Assembly (NCBI GenBank): GCA_937891465.1
Contig: CALAHF010000166.1
Coordinates: forward strand, 62,001 to 126,000
Length of the DNA: 64,000 nt
Reading direction: 5' to 3'
Origin: an uncultured Verrucomicrobiales bacterium
GTDB lineage: Bacteria; Verrucomicrobiota; Verrucomicrobiia; Verrucomicrobiales; DEV007
In this document: positions 17,893 through 26,217 of the stretch, piece after piece
Numbering within the stretch: the first letter of the stretch is position 1
Layout: the number at the start of each line of letters is the position of its first letter
Program-made: the position numbers and the translations under genes
Notes under the pieces: model-generated
The model's input: only the letters and a program-made list of their open reading frames with translations
Told to the model about the DNA's origin: nothing
Databases searched by the model: none

Positions 17893-20592
17893 TCACCCCA
17901 CCCGTTCAATATCCAACGCCACGAATTTCAGCAGCTCTTCGTCGCCCATCGCGGTGAGCATTTTCTCGGTTCCACCCGTGTCTAAAATCTCCTCGGCGAC
18001 TTCTTGTTTCGCTGCGATGACTTTATCGATCCGTTCTTCAATCGTTCCCTGACAGACGAACTTGTGAACGAGCACGTTTCGCTTTTGCCCAATTCGAAAC
18101 GCCCGGTCGGTCGCTTGGTTTTCCACCGCTGGATTCCACCAGCGATCAAAATGAATCACGTGGCTCGCCGCAGTCAGGTTCAAACCCGTGCCGCCGGCTT
18201 TAAGACTGATCACAAAAAACGGCGGGCCAGTGTCTGATTGAAATTGCTCAACCAGCTGCTGGCGCTTTTTCACCGGAGTTCCGCCATGAAGCACCAAACC
18301 AGCACGTCCGAAAACCGCATCGCTTTCCAGAAAATCGGCCAGCGGCCCGGTCATTTCGCGGAATTGAGTGAAGATCAAAACCTTCTCGCCGCGGCTCCGG
18401 ATCTCTTCGCAAATCTCCGCAAGCCGTTTCAACTTTCCGCTGTCTTTCGCCGGGAAATTCCCGCTACCCGTCCACAGTCCCGGGTGATTGCAAATCTGCT
18501 TGAACCGCATCAAATATTGCAAAACGAGCCCACTCCGTTCGATGCCTTCTTTTTCCTTCAGATCCTTGCCGAGCTGTTGAATCGATTTCTGATACATCGC
18601 CGCTTGTCCTTTGGTGAGTGAACAAAGCGCCCTCACCTCGGTTTTATCCGGCAGATCGGAGATGATCGATTTGTCGGTTTTCAAACGACGCAAAATATAC
18701 GGGCCCACCAATCGACGCAGCCCTTCGTAGCCACTCGAACCCATCGTGCTGATCGCTTCTTTGAATTTCGTGGCTGAGCCGAGCAACCCCGGATTTAAGA
18801 AATCAAAGAGCGACCACAAATCCGCCACGCTGTTTTCGATCGGAGTTCCCGTCAGCGCAAGTCGCGCGCGGGTCTGCAATGCTTTGGCCAAACGCGTTTG
18901 GCCGGTCCGTGCATTTTTGATAGCCTGCGCTTCGTCGAGAATCCCGAGTTCCCACTGCTGGGCGAGCAGGAAATCGAGTCGCTTCAGCATTCCGTAAGTC
19001 GTCACAACCACATCGGTGTTTTCCGGGACACCCGCTTCCAATTCCTCACGCGGCGTCATTGATGGATGCGCGTAGACCACGTCGAGCGACGGCGCAAACT
19101 TCTCAAACTCTGCCTGCCAGTTTCCCATGAGCGATGCGGGAACCACGACGACCGATGGCAGTCGTTTATTTCTACTCCACCCCTCGCCTTCTCCATAGAT
19201 TTTCAGAAGCAGCGCAATGACTTGAATCGTTTTTCCCAACCCCATGTCATCCGCGAGACAGCCACCCAGCCCAAGCGATCGCGTCAGCCACAGCCAATTC
19301 AATCCTGCTTCCTGATACGGTCGCAGCGTCGCATGAAGATCTCCCGGAACAATTTCGCCATCAATTTCCGGCGTGCGCATTTCACCGAGTAATTTCTGGA
19401 GTCGACCGCCCGCCGTGATTTCCGTCCAATCACCACTCGCTTCCAGCGCCGCATCCAGCTCAGGATCGCCCGTTGCTTCGAGTCCACGGAAACCTGCCAG
19501 CATTCGCATTCCCTGGGCAAACGACAACTCACCTCGCGCCGCTGCGCCTTCGGCTTTTCGCCAATGCTTCATCACCTGCAACAACTTCTCGCGATCCACC
19601 TCCACCCATTTTCCTTTCAACGAAATGAGATTGCCCGAGCTATTTAAAATCGCGTCCCACTCTTCTTTAGTGAGCTGCTCGCCATCGAGCGTCGCACTGA
19701 CATCAAATCCCAACAACGCATCCAGCCCGACCGATTGCTTCTTCTTCGTATCGAGCGAAACACTCACCATCGGTTTCGAAGGCCGCCCGCTCTGCCACCA
19801 ATCCGGCACTTTCACGATCAGCCCGGCATTTTCAAAATCCGGCACCGCCTGGATAAATCCAAACGCCTCGTCCGGTCCCCACGCCAGCGCATGAAACACC
19901 CGTTTTGATTCCAACAGCTCCTGCGCCAGCTCACTCGTTTCTGCAGCGGCCTGCACCGGCGCGAGCAATGATTCCAGCGCCCGGGTATCCTGTTTGCCTG
20001 CGTATTCTTTCAACGCTTTTCCCAATGGCAGATATTGCAACCGCCCCCCTTTGGAAAGCCGATGCGTGTAAGTCGCCAAAAACGCGAACGGATGCTCCTC
20101 GTTCGTTTTGTTTTCGGCGAGGTGAAACGAAACCCGACCAACCATTCGCCAGAGCGGATTCCGCTTTTTCAGCCAATCCTCCAACGTGCCTTCATTCGCC
20201 GCGATTTCCGCAGCGGTGTGCGCGTTCATCCCTTCCCAAAAATCCGCCAGCCGATCAGAATTCACGTATTCCATCCCCGGCGCAGGAGGCGCTTTCGCAA
20301 GAAAATCCAGCATCCAAAAATCATCGGGAATCGGCACCAGCTTTCCCGCCTCCGATGGTGGCGCCTGACAAAGTTGCGTCAAAAACTCGCCCCCAAAATC
20401 CCGCCAGTAACTCGCCGCTACCGGCAGACAATCCTCCACTGCATCCGTCGCCAGCGCGATGAGCCCCGCCCCCGAATTGTCCGCGAACGCTTTCACAATC
20501 GACTTCCCCAAATACCCCGAGCCGTCCGCGACAAGATGCCCGTTTGGCAGGAGTCGGAGGTCGTTCAATTCGGTGGTATAGGCAGCAGGCAT
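17893..20592 (-). CDS. SNF2-family DNA-dependent ATPase/helicase
   Basis: 899 residues, the length of bacterial Snf2/Rad54-like proteins with a large N-terminal region. Motifs are in order: Walker A GGCLADDMGLGKT, motif II DEAQ within LGILDEAQAIKNA, LTGTPIENSVADLWSLFDFLNP, and the C-terminal helicase lobe VLIFTQFREM, VLHGGTPVKKRQQ, SLKAGGTGLNLTAA, DRWWNPAVENQATDRAFRIGQ. It is probably a DNA translocase acting on protein-DNA complexes. Bacterial homologues are widespread and the exact role is unclear. There are no restriction or defence genes next to it. Confidence 0.92.
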   Translation of the reverse strand: MPAAYTTELNDLRLLPNGHLVADGSGYLGKSIVKAFADNSGAGLIALATDAVEDCLPVAASYWRDFGGEFLTQLCQAPPSEAGKLVPIPDDFWMLDFLAKAPPAPGMEYVNSDRLADFWEGMNAHTAAEIAANEGTLEDWLKKRNPLWRMVGRVSFHLAENKTNEEHPFAFLATYTHRLSKGGRLQYLPLGKALKEYAGKQDTRALESLLAPVQAAAETSELAQELLESKRVFHALAWGPDEAFGFIQAVPDFENAGLIVKVPDWWQSGRPSKPMVSVSLDTKKKQSVGLDALLGFDVSATLDGEQLTKEEWDAILNSSGNLISLKGKWVEVDREKLLQVMKHWRKAEGAAARGELSFAQGMRMLAGFRGLEATGDPELDAALEASGDWTEITAGGRLQKLLGEMRTPEIDGEIVPGDLHATLRPYQEAGLNWLWLTRSLGLGGCLADDMGLGKTIQVIALLLKIYGEGEGWSRNKRLPSVVVVPASLMGNWQAEFEKFAPSLDVVYAHPSMTPREELEAGVPENTDVVVTTYGMLKRLDFLLAQQWELGILDEAQAIKNARTGQTRLAKALQTRARLALTGTPIENSVADLWSLFDFLNPGLLGSATKFKEAISTMGSSGYEGLRRLVGPYILRRLKTDKSIISDLPDKTEVRALCSLTKGQAAMYQKSIQQLGKDLKEKEGIERSGLVLQYLMRFKQICNHPGLWTGSGNFPAKDSGKLKRLAEICEEIRSRGEKVLIFTQFREMTGPLADFLESDAVFGRAGLVLHGGTPVKKRQQLVEQFQSDTGPPFFVISLKAGGTGLNLTAASHVIHFDRWWNPAVENQATDRAFRIGQKRNVLVHKFVCQGTIEERIDKVIAAKQEVAEEILDTGGTEKMLTAMGDEELLKFVALDIERVG

Positions 20593-20597
20593 TTTAA

Positions 20598-20618
20598 CGA
20601 ATCAACAAGGTTGTTTCG
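20598..20618. repeat. Half module (21 bp) of the dyad repeat
   Basis: A single module with CAACAAGG in place of CAACAGGG, bounded by CGA and TCG. It starts 5 bp upstream of the start codon of the helicase gene (20592, minus strand). Confidence 0.5.
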
Positions 20619-20826
20619 GGTTCTGCAAGGATGGTAGAATTAGCGCGAACGAAAAGAGTAATCGTTTCTTTACACGGAAATAAAAACTTACTCAATTTCG
20701 GAAAAACAGACCGACAGGTGTTCGAATCCCAATTTACCTTGACGGAAGCCCTTCAATTTTGTTTTAAACTCGAGCTCAAATGCATCGCACACGCAAGATG
20801 AAAACACGCCATCGTTCCGCATAAAA

Positions 20827-20856
20827 TTGGATGCCAATTTTTCTGTTTGATACAAT
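20827..20856 (+). promoter_or_regulatory. Possible promoter for the HTH-tailed gene
   Basis: TTGGAT (20827-20832) and TACAAT (20851-20856) are separated by 18 bp. Initiation would fall within a few bases of ATG 20866, implying a leaderless message. Weak match. Confidence 0.3.
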
Positions 20857-20865
20857 TCTTTTATT

Positions 20866-21366
20866 ATGGACGCAGAGACGTTGACTAAGCTCGCCAAAGA
20901 TGGCTCCCCATTAATCAAGGAAAAAGACGGTGGTGGTATCATATTTTTAAACACGTTTTCAGCTTGGCAGAGTTCCATCTGGGCCGGCGGATTTGATAAC
21001 GACGTTTACATGGGTGATTCCTGCGATCATTTACTTGAGATCGCCACAATCTACAAATCGATTGGAGAAATGAAGAAGGGAGAAATCATCTCTGAAATTC
21101 ATAAAATCGCACCCGAATTGCTGGCTGGTGAGTCTGAATCAGAAGAGCGCTACTCTCAATTAGAACAAGAATTTACATCTTTACCTAACACCACAACTGA
21201 CTCGATCCGAAAAATTGATCCAGGATTCGATACCGAAAAAAGACACGCTGAATCGTCAGGTGCCAAACCACCATTTACAGCAGAGTTCAAGAAGGAGGTG
21301 GCAGTCTACGCAGCCGAGAATGGGATTTCAGCTACATGTCAGGAATTTAATCTCAATCCACTTTAA
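20866..21366 (+). CDS. Hypothetical protein with C-terminal HTH-like tail, probably truncated
   Basis: 166 residues, no signal peptide. The first ~95 residues are an unrecognised acidic domain (GGIIFLNTFSAWQSSIWAGGFDN). After a linker, residues ~146-166 (FTAEFKKEVAVYAAENGISA, then QEFNLNP) resemble the start of a transposase-type helix-turn-helix. The frame stops at TAA 21364-21366, but the next in-frame codons read VGSWLRSF, which is what such an HTH would continue with. I infer a nonsense mutation in the recognition helix. Base use is more AT-rich than in neighbouring genes. Confidence 0.45.
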   Translation: MDAETLTKLAKDGSPLIKEKDGGGIIFLNTFSAWQSSIWAGGFDNDVYMGDSCDHLLEIATIYKSIGEMKKGEIISEIHKIAPELLAGESESEERYSQLEQEFTSLPNTTTDSIRKIDPGFDTEKRHAESSGAKPPFTAEFKKEVAVYAAENGISATCQEFNLNPL

Positions 21367-21544
21367 GTCGGCAGTTGGCTGCGGAGCTTTCCACCATCTT
21401 AATCAAGATGGCAGCGATCAAAAAAAACCGACCGGGAAGGCCTGCAGCACCCCTAATTTCTTCCTATTCTAAATAAGATTTTTAGGCTTAATGCCCGATT
21501 TTCCAGCGCTAAAGCAACGGAGGTATCCACAGCTGAGCCTCATC

Positions 21545-23293
21545 TCACAACTGCGGCTTCGCAGGCTTCACCGGCTCCGCCCACGCCTGAGCAGCATCCA
21601 AGTTCACCTTGCGTTTAAACACCTTGCCGCCACACGTCGCGAAAAGCGTGTTCCCTGACAACACCACATTCGACGGGTGACGCTCGCCGGCAGGGCTTGG
21701 AACAATCAAATGAACGCGGCCGGGCATGTCGCAAATCTGAATGCCCATTGCAGTGGCAACCAAGAGCCAGCCTTTTTCGGCGACGCACATTCCATCGGCT
21801 TGGCTGCGCAAATCCAGATCTCCGGGTGGGACATGGAGATGAAAAAATGGCTGAATGAAATCGAGCGTGCCGTCCTTTTTCCGCTGCCCCGTCCAGACAA
21901 ATCGGCCGGTGTAATCAGCAGCAAACACGAACGATTGGTCAGTGCTTAAAATCACCCCGTTCACGCCGGAATAGCCCTCGCCTGCGACTTTGGCCTCGAC
22001 GCCACCTGCGGGAATCATCCAGATTTTTTTGCTGCGGGGTTCAGAAAAGTAAACGGTGCCATCGTGGGCTGCGACAACGTCGTTGGGCTTCACTTTTGTT
22101 GCGAGGACAGTCATCTCGCCAGACTCGGTGTCCCATGCAACCAGACCACCGGGATCGCGTTGGCAGCCATAAAGCGTTTTTCCATCAACTGCGAAAGCCA
22201 GTCCGTTGGTGTGGCCGGTGTTCTCTTTGAAAAGACTCACCTCACCATCGGTTCCGACTTTCCAAATCTTGCTCTGTTCCAGATCGCTGAAATACAATTC
22301 ACCCGCGGCATTGATGGCTGGCCCTTCAGTGAAGCCGTGACCTTCGCTGACCAATTCCCAGTCTTCGCCTTCGACTAACATGTCCAAACGATCTCGCTTC
22401 GATTTTTCGGGATGCGTTTTCACCTCCGGTTTTGTCGCCCAATCCTTCCACAACCAACGCATCACCTTCGAGAAAATCGCGTTGCCGTGTTTCCGGTTGT
22501 GACCTCCATCACCCCACTCGTTATTCACCTCATACCCAGCCCATTGCAACGATGCCAGCATGTCCTGATTGGCCACCCACCAGCTTCCACAGTATAGATT
22601 ATTATCGTTTTTTCCGTCTTGAAGAAAAATTCGTAGCGGCTTCGGTTCTGTTTTGCGAACGAGAATCGGCAACTCATTTCCGCCCCGCAATCCCACGTAG
22701 GTTCCAACCGTTGTGTAGACGCGGCGAAATGAATCCGGCCGATTCCACGCGGCAACAAACGCAGCAATGCCGCCGGAGCTCGATCCGCAGAGCGCACGCA
22801 AATTGGGATCGCTCGTGACGTTCAAGTCTTTCAATGCAACCGGCAGGATTTCATCGATTAAAAATTTCGCGTAGCGTCCATCAACCGCGTCGTATTCGAA
22901 CGAGCGATTGAAGAGCGGAAGGGTATTTTCATGCGCCGCCGGAATCACCCCCGGATTGATGAATACAGCAATCGTCACCGGCATTTCATCGCGATGAATC
23001 AAGTTATCAAAAACAGTCGGGACGTTTTTTAAATAGCCTTTTCCATCCTGAAAAACCATCAGGGCTGCTTCTTCTTCGGGATCGTATTGCGCTGGCAGAT
23101 ACACAAAATACTCACGCTCGGTGCCGGGGAAAATCGTGCTGTCAGTGAATTTGTGCTCCGTGATGGTTCCAACTGGAACGGCTTTCTGTTTTACCGAATC
23201 AGGATCGACGGGGTATTCATCTTCCGCAGGTTTTTGGGCAAAGGCAGTCGCCGTGAAAAATAACGCGCAGATCAGAAAGAAGTTTCGAAGCAT
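21545..23293 (-). CDS. Secreted esterase fused to SMP-30/gluconolactonase-like propeller
   Basis: 582 residues with a signal peptide ending AFA. Residues ~40-290 are an enterochelin-esterase-like alpha/beta-hydrolase (REYFVYLPAQYDPEEEAALMVFQDG, nucleophile motif GSSSGG, catalytic-type His in GGHNRKHG). Residues ~310-575 are an SMP-30/gluconolactonase/LRE-like six-bladed propeller (GFTEGPAINAAGELYFSD, GHTNGLAFAVDGKTLYGC, YSGVNGVILSTDQSFVFAAD). The pair suggests hydrolysis of an ester or lactone on a sugar acid in the periplasm (inference). It is the last gene of a minus-strand series after lpxA and the CoA-binding gene. Confidence 0.82.
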   Translation of the reverse strand: MLRNFFLICALFFTATAFAQKPAEDEYPVDPDSVKQKAVPVGTITEHKFTDSTIFPGTEREYFVYLPAQYDPEEEAALMVFQDGKGYLKNVPTVFDNLIHRDEMPVTIAVFINPGVIPAAHENTLPLFNRSFEYDAVDGRYAKFLIDEILPVALKDLNVTSDPNLRALCGSSSGGIAAFVAAWNRPDSFRRVYTTVGTYVGLRGGNELPILVRKTEPKPLRIFLQDGKNDNNLYCGSWWVANQDMLASLQWAGYEVNNEWGDGGHNRKHGNAIFSKVMRWLWKDWATKPEVKTHPEKSKRDRLDMLVEGEDWELVSEGHGFTEGPAINAAGELYFSDLEQSKIWKVGTDGEVSLFKENTGHTNGLAFAVDGKTLYGCQRDPGGLVAWDTESGEMTVLATKVKPNDVVAAHDGTVYFSEPRSKKIWMIPAGGVEAKVAGEGYSGVNGVILSTDQSFVFAADYTGRFVWTGQRKKDGTLDFIQPFFHLHVPPGDLDLRSQADGMCVAEKGWLLVATAMGIQICDMPGRVHLIVPSPAGERHPSNVVLSGNTLFATCGGKVFKRKVNLDAAQAWAEPVKPAKPQL

Positions 23294-23345
23294 TCGGAAA
23301 TCAAAGCAGCAAACCGCGCAAACGTAAGTCGCCTATTCAGGGAGT

Positions 23346-23723
23346 TCAGGCAGATTCAAACTCTCCATCCTGCAGCAAAATCAACGTGCAGGCTTCGACG
23401 ACATGAATCCCTGCATCGCTCAATTTTTTCATCGCAGCGGAAGACTCCGTTCCCGGATTAAAAATCACCCGCGTTGGTGAAATTTCGATGATTTCATCGA
23501 TCAATGGCTCGAAGCGTGTTGGGTTCACATAAACCGTTACCGTGTGAATAGGGCGGCTTTCGGCAGGAATTTCCGACATCGAAGAATAGCCTACTTGCCC
23601 AAGAACATCATCTCCACGTAGGCTGATCGGGACGGTTTCGAAACCATGATCCATCAGCATTCTCTGCGCTCGATAAGCAAATCGATCCGGCTTTTCGGTA
23701 GCTCCGAGAATAACAACCTTCAT
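23346..23723 (-). CDS. CoA-binding protein (YccU-like)
   Basis: 125 residues forming one Rossmann domain: MKVVILGATEKPDRFAYRA at the start, then VYVNPTRFEP and RVIFNPGTESSAAMKKLSDAGIHVVEACTLILL. This is the compact CoA_binding_2 family, whose role is unclear. It lies 20 bp after lpxA on the same strand. Confidence 0.82.
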   Translation of the reverse strand: MKVVILGATEKPDRFAYRAQRMLMDHGFETVPISLRGDDVLGQVGYSSMSEIPAESRPIHTVTVYVNPTRFEPLIDEIIEISPTRVIFNPGTESSAAMKKLSDAGIHVVEACTLILLQDGEFESA

Positions 23724-23743
23724 GGGGAAAGAGACTTTAAAAG

Positions 23744-24517
23744 TTAGCGCAGGCAGATTCCTTTGCGAGATGGATTGCGGAAAAACTCGATGAAATCGGC
23801 GGCTTCGGGTGCAAGCTCCAGCTCACTGACATTCTCTAGAGCCTGCGTCAGATTCATCCCCGAGCGATACATGTGATCAAATGCAGTCTTCACGCTTTTG
23901 CGAGTCGGTGCGGAAAAGCCCTGTCGGCGCATCCCAACCACGTTCATTCCTATAATTGAATTCGAGCCCGCAGCCGTCACAAACGGCGGCACATCGCGAC
24001 TGATCGCAGCAAGCCCTTTTACCATTGCCAAATCCCCTACGCGACAGAATTGATGATACGCGCTACCACCGCCGAGAAACGTTCGATTCCCAACCGTCAC
24101 GAAGCCTCCGAGAAGGCAATTATTCGCCAGCACATTGTGATTTCCCACGATTGAATCGTGCCCGACATGCGAGCTCGCCATCAAGAAATTATCGTCCCCA
24201 ATCCGTGTGGTTCCATCAGCTTCAGCGCTCCGATGAACCGTGACGTTTTCCCGAAACGTGTTCCGATCTCCGATTACGACATGGCTGACCGTCTCCGGTT
24301 TAAATGCCACATCTTGCGGATCGCCACCGAGAATAGCCCCCCCGTGAATCAAACAATTTTCACCCAACGTCACCGAATTGAGCAGCTGCACCTGGGCATG
24401 AATTCGACAGCCTGCGGCGATTTTAACACTCGCCTCAACCAAAACCCACGGCCCAATCGTGACGTCGTCGGCGATTTGGGCGTCTGGGTGAACGATAGCG
24501 GTGGGATGGATGTTCAT
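23744..24517 (-). CDS. lpxA: Acyl-ACP--UDP-N-acetylglucosamine O-acyltransferase
   Basis: 257 residues, typical for LpxA. The first ~190 residues are left-handed beta-helix hexapeptide repeats (for example VTIGPWVLVEASVKIAAGCRIHA); the rest is the helical C-terminus. GGDPQDVAFKPE matches the LpxA substrate-binding loop. His120 in SSHVGHDS corresponds to catalytic His125 of the E. coli enzyme. It performs the first step of lipid A synthesis in the cytoplasm. The other early lipid A genes (lpxC, lpxD, fabZ) that often sit beside it are absent here. Confidence 0.93.
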   Translation of the reverse strand: MNIHPTAIVHPDAQIADDVTIGPWVLVEASVKIAAGCRIHAQVQLLNSVTLGENCLIHGGAILGGDPQDVAFKPETVSHVVIGDRNTFRENVTVHRSAEADGTTRIGDDNFLMASSHVGHDSIVGNHNVLANNCLLGGFVTVGNRTFLGGGSAYHQFCRVGDLAMVKGLAAISRDVPPFVTAAGSNSIIGMNVVGMRRQGFSAPTRKSVKTAFDHMYRSGMNLTQALENVSELELAPEAADFIEFFRNPSRKGICLR

Positions 24518-24577
24518 TCAGGGAGGTGCCCGAATTTGAAGCGATCCTCACCGGTTTGTCCAGCTTGATTCTTTTCA

Positions 24578-24624
24578 CGATCCAACAGGCAGGGTTGGTT
24601 CATCGAGCGCACCCTATTGGATCG
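24578..24624. repeat. Dyad repeat, copy 4 (47 bp, 4-bp insertion)
   Basis: Inverted pair with extended arms: TTCACGATCCAACAG from 24574 pairs with CTATTGGATCGTGAA ending at 24628. A 4-bp duplication-like insertion near CAGGCAGGG makes it the only complete pair that departs from the 43-bp length. It lies between lpxA and the prepilin cassette. Confidence 0.85.
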
Positions 24625-24631
24625 TGAAGAT

Positions 24632-25663
24632 TTAGTTTTTTCGCCCGCCGGTGAATTTGGCATTTCGAATAGGAATGATGGTCCTGAATATTCGATGATC
24701 GATCCGATCTTTAATGAGCCGTTTCTCAAGCGCTTCAATTTCTTTGTCGAAACTGCGCGAATTAGAAAACGGAGCGATGCTTGAGATGTCGAGTTCCTTT
24801 GGAATTGAATCCGAATCGCCCTGCAATCGTCCCGCAGTCCCTTCGTCAACCACGACCATGGTGACTTTGAGAAGTGACGGTAATTCGTGAAGCGTCTCGG
24901 GCTGAACCTCGATGGCTTTTCCAGGTTCAAAGGCACGAGAATCAAATTTGTACTCGGGTGCAAGCGGTGTGGTTTCTTCGCGGGAATCCATCGGTTGAAT
25001 GACGAGGGCGATGACATTTTCAGCGATCACATTGACGTTTTCCGGTCTGATGTGGTTTTTGAACCACAGTTGATCTTCAGGGGTGTCGGTAGCGTAAATT
25101 TTGAGTTCCTCCGTGGGTTGGCGGAACTCAAAAAGCCGGAAACGATAACGCGAAGTTCGATTCCCCAGTGTAAAAATAGGAGCCCACGGTTCATCACTTC
25201 CAAACTCAACATAGTAACCCCACGCATTCAAAAGCCCCTCCATCCCGTTCAAGTCTCCATTGGCAGTCTCCCCAAATGGAGCCTGAAAAAATACCCCATG
25301 AGTCGGCACGGTGGGTTCATCCGCTGCATCGAGCACCAATTCTGAAGCATCGCCGGAAATGAAATGGAGTTCCGACTCTTTCACATACCGCTCGGGCAAT
25401 CCTTCAGTATCATAGTGATAGTCAAAATAGGTATGTAATTTTGCATCAGCCAGTCGGCGGGTGAGTGCTTCAAAAGCAACCCGTGGTTCCCTATACTGCT
25501 CGACCCGACTGCGGGTTCGGGTCCAGGTTTCACGGGAGGTGTCGAGCAGTGAGGCCGTGATCAAAAAAATGATCGAAAGAATGCCCATTGAGACGAGAAG
25601 CTCAATGAGGGTGAAACCTCGATGAGCCAAATGATTACCTCTCAAGCGACGACTGAGATTCAT
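24632..25663 (-). CDS. vccC: Verru_Chthon cassette protein C (prepilin-like)
   Basis: 343 residues. The type IV prepilin signature is clear: a short basic leader, then RGFTLIELLVSMGILSIIFLITASLLD with Glu at +5 after the Gly-Phe cleavage site. The size and gene order (after B, after A) fit cassette protein C. The body (WTRTRSRVEQYREPRVAFEALTRRLADAKL) is typical of minor pseudopilins of PulJ type. The start codon overlaps the end of gene B by 4 bp, so translation is probably coupled. The cassette's function is not known; assembly into a pilus- or secretion-like fibre is inferred from the prepilin leaders. Confidence 0.82.
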   Translation of the reverse strand: MNLSRRLRGNHLAHRGFTLIELLVSMGILSIIFLITASLLDTSRETWTRTRSRVEQYREPRVAFEALTRRLADAKLHTYFDYHYDTEGLPERYVKESELHFISGDASELVLDAADEPTVPTHGVFFQAPFGETANGDLNGMEGLLNAWGYYVEFGSDEPWAPIFTLGNRTSRYRFRLFEFRQPTEELKIYATDTPEDQLWFKNHIRPENVNVIAENVIALVIQPMDSREETTPLAPEYKFDSRAFEPGKAIEVQPETLHELPSLLKVTMVVVDEGTAGRLQGDSDSIPKELDISSIAPFSNSRSFDKEIEALEKRLIKDRIDHRIFRTIIPIRNAKFTGGRKN

Positions 25664-26217
25664 TTCCCTGCCGATCCCCTCTTGTCGCTTCGGTTCTTGC
25701 CAAGTTTTACGATTGTCCCCCGGTACTCCCGGTAGGAGCCAAAAGCATCGTCATCATCGAGCAGTTTCTCTCCTGCGCCTCCAGGTCGGTTCGCGATGCG
25801 GACAATCACCCCATGGAGGTGAGATGTCCGATCGACCCGTCCCATCTCATCTCCTGGCAACTCAACCGCTTTCGTATCCCCTCCATGTTTTTCATCGAAA
25901 TATAGTCTTGCGGTATAAATATGATTTACGCTTCCCGATTTCACAGGACTTCCCTGATCATCGAAGTAGCGAGTTCGTGAGCTATCGGAACTGTATTCGC
26001 TATCCAGCGAATTCCAATCGGCTTCCTGCACTTCCCGCAACATGCTGTCGGTGATGCGTCCCTCGGTGGAACGATTGATCGCCGAGCTCATATTGCTCAT
26101 CCCAGTCCCGAGCATTCCGATGTATGACAATACAACAAGGGCCAGAATCCCAACTGAAATAGCTACTTCGGCGAGAGAAAACCCAGAATCTGAGGTGGTT
26201 TTTAAGGGCGATTTCAT
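25660..26217 (-). CDS. vccB: Verru_Chthon cassette protein B (prepilin-like)
   Basis: 185 residues with a prepilin leader: SGFSLAEVAISVGILALVVLSYIGML. The following amphipathic region (STEGRITDSMLREVQEADWNSL) resembles PulI-type minor pseudopilins. It overlaps gene A by 4 bp at 26214-26217 and gene C by 4 bp at 25660-25663. It is the middle gene of the three-gene cassette. Confidence 0.82.
   Translation of the reverse strand: MKSPLKTTSDSGFSLAEVAISVGILALVVLSYIGMLGTGMSNMSSAINRSTEGRITDSMLREVQEADWNSLDSEYSSDSSRTRYFDDQGSPVKSGSVNHIYTARLYFDEKHGGDTKAVELPGDEMGRVDRTSHLHGVIVRIANRPGGAGEKLLDDDDAFGSYREYRGTIVKLGKNRSDKRGSAGK

Noticed and set aside
17893-20592. SNF2 helicase as part of a defence island
   Set aside because: Neighbours are lipid A and hypothetical genes; no methylase, nuclease or other defence gene is adjacent.
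19905-20637. Plus-strand ORFs of 185 and 200 codons within the SNF2 gene
   Set aside because: They are Pro/Arg/Ser-rich shadows of a minus-strand gene with all helicase motifs intact.
20735-20765. tRNA-like T-loop (TGTTCGAATCCC)
   Set aside because: No pairing T-stem, anticodon arm or acceptor stem is found around it.
20688-20978. Minus-strand ORF of 96 codons upstream of and overlapping the HTH-tailed gene
   Set aside because: It has no recognisable motif and conflicts with the more protein-like plus-strand frame starting at 20866.
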